A DNA stretch of 61,367 nt from an uncultured Verrucomicrobiales bacterium (GTDB lineage: Bacteria; Verrucomicrobiota; Verrucomicrobiia; Verrucomicrobiales; Akkermansiaceae). The stretch lies in assembly GCA_937969495.1 (NCBI GenBank), contig CALBVY010000004.1, positions 1 to 61,367 on the forward strand. The letters are read 5' to 3'. Both the position numbers and the translations under genes were made by a program. The notes below the pieces were generated by a model, which saw nothing but the letters and a program-made list of their open reading frames with translations, did no database searches and was not told the origin of the DNA. Positions 1-9,733 of this stretch are shown one piece after another; the stretch's first letter is position 1, and each line of letters begins with the position of its first letter.

Positions 1-15
1 TCAAAGACTTTAATC

Positions 16-77
16 GCAGGAGGGAAACCTCCTGCAAACTTATTAGATCGAGTGTTTTTTTGAGCCATTCGGCTCAA
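16..77. repeat. Two small perfect hairpins
   Basis: Two perfect inverted repeats lie close together. The first (16-35) has 8-bp arms around a GAAA loop; the second (60-77) has 7-bp arms around ATTC. Neither is followed by a T-run on the strand that would need it: the second has T residues before it on the plus strand, which become A residues after it on the minus strand. They lie just beyond the stop of the minus-strand ATPase gene, so a role in 3' end formation or mRNA stability is possible but not shown. Confidence 0.5.
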
Positions 78-166
78 GTATACTAATCTGTTCACTTGTA
101 CAAGGCTGATTTTCTAGCATTTCAAAATGAGGTAGCCCTGGTGTTTTTTCCCTCTCAATCGAGCTT

Positions 167-1690
167 TCATCCTTTTCTACCATAGCGATCGCGGAATTGG
201 CGGAGAAGTTCGTCCACCTTTTCGTGATCGTCGGTGGTGACGCTGTGCGGCTGAGGTGCATCCTCGCTCTGTGACGCGGAAAACGGCTGCGCAATAGGAA
301 GCGGCTCTTCTGACTTAGGCGCTGGCTCGGTATCGATAAAAAACGGGGAATCAAAGTGAGACTCCGCCACAGTAAAGGGCGACGCCTCCTGAGTCATCGG
401 CTCCTGCGTGATTGGCTCCATCTCTGAAGTAAATGGAGAAACCGGCTTCGCTGGAGTTTCTTCAGCATCCACAAGGTCTTCTGCTTCATCAGAGACGGGT
501 TCAGATTCAGATTCTTCTGGCTCCACGGGTATCGTTTTTACCTCCTCAGGCTCTGATGGTTCAGAAAGCTGCGCCACTCCTGACTTTAGCTTAACCCAGG
601 CTCTGGAGGCCTCACGGATCAAACCACGCGCATAGATTTTACCCGTGTCTAAATCGAGATTTTCCAGAATATTTTCTGCATCTGCACCAGCGCGATCTTT
701 AACAAATTCAATAGCCTGAGCTTTGGTCATAGGCTGAAGATCAATCAAAATATCGCACAGCCGATCTTTTAAACCGTATGGCAGGCATGGTAAAAATTTC
801 GATTCCCAAACATCACCGTTCACACTGATGATCACCGCCAGTTTATTACAGGACTGGTGCAGCAAATTCAGAAATGTCGCCACCTGTAATGCCGCATCAG
901 GATGACTTAAGAAGCCCTCCACCTCATCCAGCACAAGCAAAGGAGAGGTTACAAGACCGGTAAGATTCAATAACGCCACCAGCCTTTCATGCATCTCAGC
1001 TTCGCTATCGCTGGAGCCAAAAACAGTTTCAAAAAGCGCGATATTGCGCGTCGTTTGATCAAGAGGAGTAGCACTGTAGCGGAATAGTAACGCCAACCAC
1101 CACGCCACGGGCCGGGAGCCAGCACCCGCACGCTCTGTCAGCTCTGCGGTGAGCCGCGGCCCCAGAAGCTCAAAATTAGCCAGCACCCACTGCGCGGTAA
1201 CCGCCTGTGCATTATGAAAATCCAATGTCTCTACCGGACGTGACTGCAAAGCCTGGAGGGCACTCTCACGATTGTGACTCGGCACCTCACCAGCGCGCAC
1301 CAGAGACTCAAGACCTATTGCTAAAATCTTACGCGCAAGAAGATCTAACATAGTAAGCCCTCCACCCGCAGGCAGAATACGCGAGAAACTGCGTAATACA
1401 GTATCAAGAACCGTAGCTCCATCAAGCTGGCTACCTTTATTCAAATCCAGAGGGATAAACTCATGAGTAGGCGCCACCTGCTGCTGTAATCTCATGAGCA
1501 GATGCGTTTTCCCAAAACCAGCACGGGGCGAACGCAATAACACCATCCGCCCTTTCTCTACAGCTCTTGAAGTCAACGCTTCCGCAAGTGCATCAAGAGC
1601 CTTAGCATGAACGCTCTCCGTGACTATATCGGTAGAGTGCCCCAGCATTTCAAAAGCATGATCAAATGGGTTTGCTGATGTATTTGGCAT
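167..1690 (-). CDS. P-loop ATPase (AAA-like) with long acidic C-terminal tail
   Basis: A 507-residue protein. A P-loop of the form GFGKTH lies near residues 58-63 and a Walker B strand ending in LDEVEG near 250-258; the glycine that usually opens the Walker A motif is a proline. After the ATPase core, roughly residues 380-480 are rich in Glu, Pro and Ser with almost no predicted fold, and the last 20 residues are a charged helix. The ATG at 1690 was chosen over a TTG at 1699. The gene is divergent from the MoxR gene at 1994, across about 300 bases. The layout suggests a regulatory or partner ATPase resembling the ORC/Cdc6-like or STAND side of the superfamily. No substrate can be named. Confidence 0.7.
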   Translation of the reverse strand: MPNTSANPFDHAFEMLGHSTDIVTESVHAKALDALAEALTSRAVEKGRMVLLRSPRAGFGKTHLLMRLQQQVAPTHEFIPLDLNKGSQLDGATVLDTVLRSFSRILPAGGGLTMLDLLARKILAIGLESLVRAGEVPSHNRESALQALQSRPVETLDFHNAQAVTAQWVLANFELLGPRLTAELTERAGAGSRPVAWWLALLFRYSATPLDQTTRNIALFETVFGSSDSEAEMHERLVALLNLTGLVTSPLLVLDEVEGFLSHPDAALQVATFLNLLHQSCNKLAVIISVNGDVWESKFLPCLPYGLKDRLCDILIDLQPMTKAQAIEFVKDRAGADAENILENLDLDTGKIYARGLIREASRAWVKLKSGVAQLSEPSEPEEVKTIPVEPEESESEPVSDEAEDLVDAEETPAKPVSPFTSEMEPITQEPMTQEASPFTVAESHFDSPFFIDTEPAPKSEEPLPIAQPFSASQSEDAPQPHSVTTDDHEKVDELLRQFRDRYGRKG

Positions 1691-1993
1691 ATTAATCAAT
1701 CTTAATTATTTCTACTAGCGTTAGTTTCCCAGCATTGTTCTAGCAAGAAAATAGGCATGTGCACACGTATCAGTCACTTGTAAAATGGATATTTTACTCC
1801 CTCGACAAAATAAATACCACGCCTAGTTTCGCTATAAGATTATCATCATGAGTAGATTTTACACATTACTTATTTGCTAACTCCTCCCCCAAGCCTAGCA
1901 TCCTCATGCATGAAATTTCTATCAGCTCATCAGCCAGCTCAATTTCAATCCCCAGCTTACCTCATTTCACCAACAGATTAACTGAATATATTT
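1691..1993. other. Divergent intergenic region, no gene seen
   Basis: About 300 AT-rich bases separate the minus-strand ATPase from the MoxR operon. It must carry both promoters, but no convincing -35/-10 pair, operator palindrome or small coding frame was found by eye. There is no Shine-Dalgarno sequence before either start. Confidence 0.4.
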
Positions 1994-3034
1994 ATGGAAA
2001 CACCGACCACATCTTTAGAAGAAATCACCGATCATACTAGCACACTACCAGACGATGATGTAGCTGCCATTGATCATCTAGGGAAAGTCTATAAAAACTT
2101 TAAGGAAGAGATCGGCAAGGTAATCATCGGCCAAGAAGAAGTCATTGAGCAGCTCGCAATCTGCCTCTTTTCAAAAGGCCACGGACTGCTAATGGGGGTT
2201 CCTGGTTTGGCCAAAACACTGCTCGTATCTTCTGTCGCAGAAACTCTAGATCTCAGCTTTAATCGTATCCAGTTTACTCCAGATTTGATGCCTGCTGACA
2301 TCACAGGCACAGACATCATTCAAGAAACAGATACTGGCCTCCGTGAGTTTCAATTTATCAAAGGGCCTGTCTTTGCCAATCTCGTTCTCGCTGATGAGAT
2401 CAACCGTGCACCCGCCAAAACACAGTCCGCCATGCTCGAGGCAATGCAGGAAAATATGGTCACAGTTCTGGGGAAAACCTACACACTAGACAAGCCGTTC
2501 TTTGTTCTCGCTACACAAAACCCCGTAGAACAAGAAGGAACATACCCACTACCGGAAGCGCAACTAGACCGCTTTATGTTCCTCATCAATGTAGATTACC
2601 CATCCCATGACGAGGAGCTCCGCATCGCACGCGAGACCACAGGCACGGCAAAGGATGCACTGAACCAGATCCTCAATGGCGAACAAGTCATCGAGTTCCA
2701 ACAACTCGTCCGCCGCGTGCCCGTCCCAGATCATATCTACGATTATGCTGTGGAAATTGTCCGTAAAACTCGCCCCGACACAGAGGCTGCACCAGACTGG
2801 ATTGGTGAATACGTAGGCTGGGGTGCAGGGCCTCGTGCTGTGCAATACCTTATCCTAGGAGCCAAAGCTCGCGCCGCACTCAATGGCTCCTACATGGCGA
2901 GACTCGAAGACATCGAGGCCGTTGCCCGCCCCGTACTTACTCACCGTGTGCTTACCAACTTCGCCGCTGAGTCTCAGGGCATGACCGCTGCCAAGGTGGT
3001 AGACCGCCTAGTAGAAGAAATGAGAGAAGCCTAA
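1994..3034 (+). CDS. MoxR-family AAA+ ATPase
   Basis: A 346-residue MoxR-type AAA+ ATPase. The Walker A motif GVPGLAKT is at residues 68-75 and the Walker B motif LADEINRAP at about 132-140, followed by the family's KTQSAMLEAMQE helix; TQNPVEQEGTYPLPEAQLDR carries the sensor region. Length is typical. MoxR ATPases act as chaperones or assembly factors and are usually next to DUF58 and von Willebrand factor A (vWA) proteins, as here. It is the first gene of a plus-strand series (spacing 63 bases to the DUF58 gene), probably co-transcribed through 8215. The ATG has no clear ribosome-binding sequence. Confidence 0.95.
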   Translation: METPTTSLEEITDHTSTLPDDDVAAIDHLGKVYKNFKEEIGKVIIGQEEVIEQLAICLFSKGHGLLMGVPGLAKTLLVSSVAETLDLSFNRIQFTPDLMPADITGTDIIQETDTGLREFQFIKGPVFANLVLADEINRAPAKTQSAMLEAMQENMVTVLGKTYTLDKPFFVLATQNPVEQEGTYPLPEAQLDRFMFLINVDYPSHDEELRIARETTGTAKDALNQILNGEQVIEFQQLVRRVPVPDHIYDYAVEIVRKTRPDTEAAPDWIGEYVGWGAGPRAVQYLILGAKARAALNGSYMARLEDIEAVARPVLTHRVLTNFAAESQGMTAAKVVDRLVEEMREA

Positions 3035-3097
3035 GTTTTGAGAAATCAGAAGATAAGGAAATAACTTCCAAGCTGATTCTTCACGTTTGATCTTAAT

Positions 3098-3994
3098 ATG
3101 AAATACGACTTCCTCGATCCCGCTGCCCTCTCAAGGCTTGGCGCCATCCCCATGGAGGCGCGACAAGCCATGACGGGTAATATTGCTGGGCGGCACCGCT
3201 CACCACACAGAGGGTCATCAGTCGAATTCGCCGAATACCGGAAATATGTTCAGGGTGATGACACCAGGAGACTGGACTGGAAAGCATTCGCCCGCTCAGA
3301 CCGTTATTACATCAAAGAGTTCGAAGCAGACACCAATCTACGCGCTTACTTCGTGTTAGACGCCAGTGGCTCCATGGGGTTCTCTGCTGAAAATGAAGAA
3401 CGGATCCAGTTCGCCCGTAAGCTAGCCGCTACCCTCTCCTACCTCATCGTCGATCAAGGAGATGCTGCTGGTCTCTCCGTCTGTCAGGAGAAAATCCACA
3501 TTGAAATCCCTCCCACACGCCGCGCCGCAAACTTAAACCACATCTTCGAGGTCCTCTCAAAAACAGAACCCACAGGTGAAACTGGACTGGTAGAGGCGCT
3601 ACACACCATTGCGGAGAAGGTGGCTCAGCGTGCGCTGATTATTATTCTCTCAGATCTATTCTGCGATACCAATGCGCTAGGAGACGCCCTTCAGCACCTC
3701 CGCTACCGGAAACACGATGTCGCAGTTTTCCATATGCTCGATCCGCAAGAAATCGCCTTTAACTTCGAGCGTCCACACCGCTTTGTCGATATGGAAGATA
3801 ACACCTCCATCGTCGCTGAGCCTGCCCTCATCGTGGATGAATACCGTGATGCCATGACTGCATTCATGGCTAAGGTAAAAGGCAAATGCCACGATATTCA
3901 CGCAGATTACCACCTCATTACCACCGATCAGGACTATGAGGAAATCGTGCATGACTTCCTCATTAATCGCCTCACCAAAAAGGGCCGTTCCTGA
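3098..3994 (+). CDS. DUF58 (vWA-like) protein
   Basis: A 298-residue DUF58 protein. The family signature (EFAEYRKYVQGDD.RRLDWKAFARSD) occupies residues about 43-68, and a metal-ion-dependent adhesion site of the form DASGSMG is at 88-94, so the vWA metal site looks intact. There is no signal peptide or membrane span. DUF58 proteins are partners of MoxR ATPases, and the gene order MoxR, DUF58, BatA-like is conserved in many bacteria. The next gene starts 22 bases downstream, implying one transcript. The molecular activity of this family is unknown. Confidence 0.93.
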   Translation: MKYDFLDPAALSRLGAIPMEARQAMTGNIAGRHRSPHRGSSVEFAEYRKYVQGDDTRRLDWKAFARSDRYYIKEFEADTNLRAYFVLDASGSMGFSAENEERIQFARKLAATLSYLIVDQGDAAGLSVCQEKIHIEIPPTRRAANLNHIFEVLSKTEPTGETGLVEALHTIAEKVAQRALIIILSDLFCDTNALGDALQHLRYRKHDVAVFHMLDPQEIAFNFERPHRFVDMEDNTSIVAEPALIVDEYRDAMTAFMAKVKGKCHDIHADYHLITTDQDYEEIVHDFLINRLTKKGRS

Positions 3995-4015
3995 TCCAGA
4001 CTTCTATTTTCCACC

Positions 4016-5971
4016 GTGTCCTTCCTGCAACAATCATTCCTCTGGGGGCTACTAGCCGCAAGTATCCCAGTGATCATTCACCTGCTCAACCGCAGGCGGC
4101 ACCGCACCGTCAGATGGGCAGCCATGGAGTTCCTGCTGAAAGCTACGCGAGAATCCCGTGGAAAAAAGAAACTCAAACACCTCATCATCCTCACTTGTAG
4201 GGCACTAGCAATCGCCGCACTCATCTTTTCGATTGCGCGCCCCCTCGTGGGAGGATTCCTCGGCTGGGGTGGAGGTCAGCTGGATACTGTGATCCTGATT
4301 CTAGACCGCTCCACCAGCATGGAGCAGCAGTCACCTGATAGCCGTGAGAGCAAACGCGCCAGCGCGATCGCAAGTGTTAGAAAATCACTTGAAGAACTCA
4401 ATTCCCCCAAACTAGTCATCATCGATAGCGCCAGCGGCATTGTCCAAGATGTGCCATCACCAGACGCACTGGAAGAGCTTACCACCACCTCTGCCACAGA
4501 CACCAAGGCATCTATCCCCTCACTCATCTCTACCGCTATTGACTATGTTTTAGAACGCTCCACAGGAAAAACAGAAATCTGGGTAGCCTCAGATCTCCAG
4601 CTCTCTGACTGGGCACCCGAAGAAGGCCGCTGGGAAGCCATCCGAACCGGGCTCACCGATCTCCCAAAGAAAACAACACTACGAGTACTCTCACTAGCCT
4701 CTCCACCTCAGGATAATTACTCCATCCGCGTGCTTTCATCGCGCCGCAGCAAGGACATGTTATTACTTGATCTTGAAATTAAGAGAAGTGATGCAGAAGG
4801 CCCTGCCGCTATTCCTATCACTTACAGCCTCAACGGCACTCGCAGCTCGGATAAAGTCACACTCAATGGCCAAACTTACCAGTTCCAGAAGCGTCTACCG
4901 CTAGGGCAGAAACAAGGCACAGGCCATGGCTTTGTCTCCATCCCATCAGATACTAATCTACGAGATAATGTTTCGTATTTTGCCTATGGCGAGGACTCCC
5001 CCTCCAGAACATTTCTCGTCTCAGAAGGAGGTGAATCTCCAGATTGGCTCACACTCGCTGCCGCCCCCCCTGGCTTTGAGCGTAATGAGGCCACACGCAT
5101 CTCGCCGAATAGCGCACACCAGATCGATTGGAACAGCGCCACCCTCATCATCTGGCAAGCCCCCCTTCCTGAAGGTACCATCGCAGAAGAATTCACCCGT
5201 TACCTCGAATCTGGTGGCTCCGCAATGATACTTCCCCCTCGCGGTGAGAACTCTACCAGTTTCCTCGGTCTCAGCTGGGGAGATCAGTCCACCTCACCGA
5301 GGGACCAATATTTTATCGTTGATGAATGGGATCAATCAGACGGCCCACTACGCAATGGCCTAGAGGGCACGCAAGTTCCGGTAAATAAATTCAAGGCCAT
5401 TATCCGCCGTGAAATTCTTGGTGAAGCCACCACCTTGGCGAGCTGGGACGATGATCAACCTTTTTTAGCACGTAAAGTCATCGGTGATGGAAGCGCTATT
5501 TTTATCACCTCACTCCCGGATTACACATGGTCTAACCTTGCTGATGCCGATGTGCTTTTACCCGTCGTGCAGCGTATGATCGCACAAGGAGATATCAGAT
5601 TTGGCTCTGCCTTCGCCGCAATCACCGGTAGCCGAAAAGCCATACCAACCGATGGGGAAATTCGCCGTCGCTTAGATACATACGCACAATCTAATAGCAG
5701 TAATGCCATCTACGAAGCCGGTGTGTGGAAATTAGGAGATCGAGTAGTAGCTACCAATCGTCCAAAATCAGAAGATCAGTGGCAAATCCTAACCACAGCA
5801 TCCTTAAGTAACGTCTTTCAAGACGTACCCTACAAGCTCTTTGAAGATAAGGGAGAATCTGAATCACTTGCGCGTGAAATCTGGCGCGTCTTCCTCATGG
5901 CCATGCTCGTCTTCCTCATCACTGAGGCCATCCTCTGTCTACAACCTAGGCAGAAAAGCTCCGAATCCTAA
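4016..5971 (+). CDS. BatA-like membrane protein with vWA domain
   Basis: A 651-residue protein starting at GTG. The N-terminus matches the BatA N-terminal region: a membrane segment at about 8-23, a basic RRRHRTVRWAAMEFL stretch, and a second membrane segment at about 56-78. A vWA-type metal site DRSTS follows at 97-101. The central region is a periplasmic beta-rich domain. A last membrane helix lies near residue 630. It sits 22 bases after the DUF58 gene and 6 bases before the next gene, so the three form an operon with MoxR. It is probably an inner-membrane partner of the MoxR/DUF58 pair; the function is inferred from context only. Confidence 0.88.
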   Translation: MSFLQQSFLWGLLAASIPVIIHLLNRRRHRTVRWAAMEFLLKATRESRGKKKLKHLIILTCRALAIAALIFSIARPLVGGFLGWGGGQLDTVILILDRSTSMEQQSPDSRESKRASAIASVRKSLEELNSPKLVIIDSASGIVQDVPSPDALEELTTTSATDTKASIPSLISTAIDYVLERSTGKTEIWVASDLQLSDWAPEEGRWEAIRTGLTDLPKKTTLRVLSLASPPQDNYSIRVLSSRRSKDMLLLDLEIKRSDAEGPAAIPITYSLNGTRSSDKVTLNGQTYQFQKRLPLGQKQGTGHGFVSIPSDTNLRDNVSYFAYGEDSPSRTFLVSEGGESPDWLTLAAAPPGFERNEATRISPNSAHQIDWNSATLIIWQAPLPEGTIAEEFTRYLESGGSAMILPPRGENSTSFLGLSWGDQSTSPRDQYFIVDEWDQSDGPLRNGLEGTQVPVNKFKAIIRREILGEATTLASWDDDQPFLARKVIGDGSAIFITSLPDYTWSNLADADVLLPVVQRMIAQGDIRFGSAFAAITGSRKAIPTDGEIRRRLDTYAQSNSSNAIYEAGVWKLGDRVVATNRPKSEDQWQILTTASLSNVFQDVPYKLFEDKGESESLAREIWRVFLMAMLVFLITEAILCLQPRQKSSES

Positions 5972-5977
5972 ATCGCA

Positions 5978-8215
5978 TTGAATTTCTCTATTTCAAATCT
6001 CACCTTCTCACCTACCCTGCCCGCCTTCTGGGTAGGAATCGTGGCGTTATGTGTGATGGCCCTCCTTGGCATCATCGCCATCCGGCGCTCATCACGCCGA
6101 AAACGCACCGGTGCTCTTGAGATACTACGCTTCCTCTGCGCTCTCATCTGCGTGTTGATGCTATGGCAACCAGAGTGGCGCGTGGTGACCTTACCCACTA
6201 CCAAGCCAGAAGTTGCCATTTTGATCGATGGCTCCCGCTCCTCCACAACAGCAGACGCTATCCTTCCCGTGGAATTAAGCGGCAGTCAGGAAGTCGTCAC
6301 TCGCTCTGATTGGATGAAACAAGTTGTCGCTAGTGATTTGTTTGAGCCGCTGAGAACAGATGACCGGAACCGAGTTTTCGAACAACCCTTCGCCACACCA
6401 CCCGAAGATGCTGATCCAGCCACACTTGCACTAGCAGGCACAGACATCAATAGCGCTATCGAAAACCTGCTAGATGAACATGACAACCTCCGAGCCCTCG
6501 TTTTACTAACAGACGGAGACTGGAATATAGGCCAAGCCCCCGTAGCTGCAGCTCAGAAACTACGCCGCCGAAATATTCCCCTCTTCGCCATTCCAGTAGG
6601 TAGTGATAATCGGCTGCCTGATCTTGATATATCTAACATAACAGCCCCTACTTATGGTATTGTTGGAGAAAATGTGCAGATTCCTTTTACCATCCTTTCC
6701 TCCCTAGATCGCGATGTCCGCACGGTCGTGAGACTACGAGATACCAAATCAGGCAAAGAGCTTACCAAGAGCATCACCATACCCGCCGGAGAAGAGTATT
6801 ATGACTCCATCCTGTGGCGGCTCGCCACCGAGGGATCATCCACACTAGAGCTCTCTATTCCTTTTGCCAGCGGCGAGATGGTCGCCAAAAACAACAAACG
6901 CAAGTTTACCATCGCAGGCAAAAAAGAATCTCTCAATGTGCTCGTCATCGAGACATCACCACGCTGGGAATACCGCTTTATCCGTAATGCACTCTATCGG
7001 GATCCAGGCGTCACCGTAGACTGCCTACTCCTACACCCACAACTAGATGTAGGCGATGGCCCAGGCTATATTCAAAGTTTCCCTGATAAGTTAGAAGACC
7101 TACAGAAATACGATGTCGTGTTCTTAGGTGATGTCGGCATTGGAGCTGGCGGTATCACCACCGAACAAGCCGAACTTCTTAAAGGTTTAGTAGAGAGCCA
7201 AGCCAGCGGCATAGTATTTATCCCAGGGAAACAGGGACATCAAAACAGCCTCATAGCCAGCCCATTAGGAGACTTAATTCCTGTTATCTTCGATCAAAAT
7301 CGCAAAGAAGGCATCAGTGAAGGCTCACCATCATCGCTCAACCTAACATCAGATGGCAAAGGTTCTCTACTCACCATGCTGGGTGAAACCGAAGAGGAAA
7401 ACCCCCTCATATGGAAAAGCCTACCAGGTTTCTACTGGCACGCTCCCGTCATCAAGGCCAAGGGCGGCACAGACGTACTTGCTGTGCATGCAAATCGATC
7501 TAACGAATACGGAAGAATCCCCCTTCTCGTCACCAAGACCGCCGGCAATGGCAAGGTCCTTTTCTTAGGGCATGACTCCGCTTGGCGTTGGCGCCGTGGT
7601 GTAGAAGATCTGTATCACTACCGTTTTTGGGGACAGGTTGCCCGATGGATGTCCTACCAGCGTAACATGGCCGCAGGTAAACGTATCCGCCTTTATTTCA
7701 CACCAGATAGACCTAAGCCGGGTGACACCGTAACGCTTAATGCTAACGCCTTTGATCAATATGGAGCACCGCTTAAAACTGGAGAGGTCCTCATAGACAT
7801 CACATCTCCTGACGGCAAAACCCGCCGTATCAGCCTAGATAAAGAAGAGGGCGCCTGGGGCAGTTACACAGGACGGTTTAAGATCGCCCAGCCAGGCGCG
7901 TGGAACATCGAAGCCGCTGTTGGAGAAGATAAAACCCATGGGATAAAAACAACTCTTTTAGCGCAAGGAACTGAGGTGGAAAAAACAGGCATGCCATCAC
8001 GTCCAGATGTATTACAAGAAATGGCTAACGTATCGCGAGGCCGTCTTATCGATGGAGAAAAACTCTCCTCGCTGATCAAAGAAATACAAACTCTGCCAGA
8101 TCCCCAACCTCTGGAAAAACGCACTCCTCTCTGGTCTAACTGGATTACATCTGCTATTCTTATTTTATTGCTTACCATTTTCTGGATAGGCAGAAAACTC
8201 AATGGCACATTTTAA
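5978..8215 (+). CDS. Membrane protein with vWA-like and glutamine-amidotransferase-like domains
   Basis: A 745-residue protein. The likely start is TTG at 5978, since the next ATG falls inside the first membrane helix (about 18-35). A second helix lies at 50-64. A degenerate vWA fold has DGSRS at 84-88, with LVLLTDGDWN further on. A class I glutamine amidotransferase-like Rossmann segment begins near residue 318 (NVLVIETSPRWEYRF) and continues to the DVVFLGDVG strand. A terminal membrane helix is at about 722-738. It lies 6 bases after the BatA-like gene and is probably the last gene of the MoxR operon. Such proteins are common beside MoxR clusters in Planctomycetes and Verrucomicrobia. No catalytic Cys/His pair was identified, so it may be non-enzymatic. 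Confidence 0.82.
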   Translation: MNFSISNLTFSPTLPAFWVGIVALCVMALLGIIAIRRSSRRKRTGALEILRFLCALICVLMLWQPEWRVVTLPTTKPEVAILIDGSRSSTTADAILPVELSGSQEVVTRSDWMKQVVASDLFEPLRTDDRNRVFEQPFATPPEDADPATLALAGTDINSAIENLLDEHDNLRALVLLTDGDWNIGQAPVAAAQKLRRRNIPLFAIPVGSDNRLPDLDISNITAPTYGIVGENVQIPFTILSSLDRDVRTVVRLRDTKSGKELTKSITIPAGEEYYDSILWRLATEGSSTLELSIPFASGEMVAKNNKRKFTIAGKKESLNVLVIETSPRWEYRFIRNALYRDPGVTVDCLLLHPQLDVGDGPGYIQSFPDKLEDLQKYDVVFLGDVGIGAGGITTEQAELLKGLVESQASGIVFIPGKQGHQNSLIASPLGDLIPVIFDQNRKEGISEGSPSSLNLTSDGKGSLLTMLGETEEENPLIWKSLPGFYWHAPVIKAKGGTDVLAVHANRSNEYGRIPLLVTKTAGNGKVLFLGHDSAWRWRRGVEDLYHYRFWGQVARWMSYQRNMAAGKRIRLYFTPDRPKPGDTVTLNANAFDQYGAPLKTGEVLIDITSPDGKTRRISLDKEEGAWGSYTGRFKIAQPGAWNIEAAVGEDKTHGIKTTLLAQGTEVEKTGMPSRPDVLQEMANVSRGRLIDGEKLSSLIKEIQTLPDPQPLEKRTPLWSNWITSAILILLLTIFWIGRKLNGTF

Positions 8216-8216
8216 C

Positions 8217-9626
8217 ATGAAACTTACCATTTTATGCATCCTTGCCCTCATTACTTTCAGCTCCACAAGCTTTGCTAAAAAAACGAGTAATAAACCAAAT
8301 ATCCTACTGATATGTGTTGATGACTTACGCCCTGAGCTAGGCTGCTACGGCAAAGATCACATGCACACCCCCCATATGGATAGCTTGGCTCAACAGGGAA
8401 GATTATTCAGCCGGCATTACGTACAGGCACCCACCTGCGGAATCTCTCGCTTTTCTCTGCTCACAGGAACATATCCGCGAACCCCATCACTCCTGAAGAA
8501 TAGCGTGATGCATAATCTTAGCAAAAAAAATGCCCTCCCCCCTACGCTACCTCAAGTTTTTAAAGAGAATGGCTATACCACCATTGCCGTTGGAAAAATC
8601 AGTCATTACCCAGGAGGATTAGTAGGTAAAGAGTGGAATAACCCCAAACAGGTAGAGCTACTAGGAGCCTGGACGAAAAGTCTTATGCCTTGTGGCGAAT
8701 GGAAAACCCCAAAAAAAGCAATGCACGGAATCGCCGGTGGCATTGCTCGTGTTAGAGGGAAGACCCCAGCGATCGAAATCAAAGAAGGACCAGATACAAT
8801 CTACCCTGATGGCCTCATCACCAATACTGCTGTGGAGCAGCTCAGTGAGCTAGGAGAAGAAAAAAAGCCATGGTTTCTGGCAGTAGGACTCATCAAACCA
8901 CATCTTCCCTTTACCGCGCCAAAAAAATACTGGGATCTCTATGAGGATAAAAAACTACCTGCTATCGCAAACCCTAACAAACCTACACGCAATCTTACCT
9001 GGCATAGAAGTCCTGAATTCTTTGGTTCATACAGCCACAGCGGCAAGAAACGAGGTAAAGATACGGACTACGCTGCACACGTCCGCCGCCATTACTACGC
9101 ATCCGTCAGCTATGCAGATGCCCAAATTGGTAAAATCTTATCCGCTCTTGAACAATCAGGCCAGCAAGAGAACACAATCATCGTCTTGTGGGGCGATCAT
9201 GGCTGGAATCTAGGGGAACGCTCAATCTGGGGTAAACACAACCTTTACGAAGAAGCCTTACATGCCCCCCTCATCATCCGTATGCCGCATATGAAACACG
9301 CTGGTATCCCCGCCAATGCTATCACAGAGACCTGTGATATCTTCCCCACTCTCTGCGAGCTAAGTGGCCTGAAAGCTCCTAAAGGCTTGGATGGAACATC
9401 CTTAACAGCTCAGCTTAAAAAACCAGAGGCACCTACAGATGGATTGGCCGTCTCATTTTGGAGAAATTCTCAATCATTGAGGACGGATCAATATCGTCTA
9501 ACTCGTTACGTAAAAGATGGTAAAACTGATTACAACCTCTTTCTTTTTCCTGAGGATAAAGCACCAGATCAGCAGCAAGTTTTGGAAGTAACCAAGACGT
9601 TATCAGACAAATTTGTAAATCCCTAA
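8217..9626 (+). CDS. Secreted sulfatase, iduronate-2-sulfatase-like
   Basis: A sulfatase of 469 residues. The ATG at 8217 was chosen over one at 8202, because it directly follows the upstream stop and gives a signal peptide (residues 1-20). Alkaline-phosphatase-superfamily metal ligands appear in ICVDDLRPE (33-40) and in GDHGWNLGE further on. The formylglycine site reads CGISR at 74-78, so Cys is present for conversion, but the position usually Pro or Ala is Ile. Secreted sulfatases of this type desulfate marine polysaccharides or glycosaminoglycans. The gene follows the MoxR operon by one base and could be read through from it. No sulfatase-maturation enzyme is in the window. Confidence 0.9.
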   Translation: MKLTILCILALITFSSTSFAKKTSNKPNILLICVDDLRPELGCYGKDHMHTPHMDSLAQQGRLFSRHYVQAPTCGISRFSLLTGTYPRTPSLLKNSVMHNLSKKNALPPTLPQVFKENGYTTIAVGKISHYPGGLVGKEWNNPKQVELLGAWTKSLMPCGEWKTPKKAMHGIAGGIARVRGKTPAIEIKEGPDTIYPDGLITNTAVEQLSELGEEKKPWFLAVGLIKPHLPFTAPKKYWDLYEDKKLPAIANPNKPTRNLTWHRSPEFFGSYSHSGKKRGKDTDYAAHVRRHYYASVSYADAQIGKILSALEQSGQQENTIIVLWGDHGWNLGERSIWGKHNLYEEALHAPLIIRMPHMKHAGIPANAITETCDIFPTLCELSGLKAPKGLDGTSLTAQLKKPEAPTDGLAVSFWRNSQSLRTDQYRLTRYVKDGKTDYNLFLFPEDKAPDQQQVLEVTKTLSDKFVNP

Positions 9627-9733
9627 ACAGGATTGCCTGATGATATACTCCAAGGTTCGTGGCATTCGATCTCTGGATTGAGTGTTAAATAATCACGGCG
9701 GGTAAAATTCACGTAAAATACCTGTTTATTCGG

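Noticed and set aside
43-354. Minus-strand frame at the left edge
   Set aside because: It overlaps the ATPase gene in another frame and its translation is Ser/Arg-rich without motifs.
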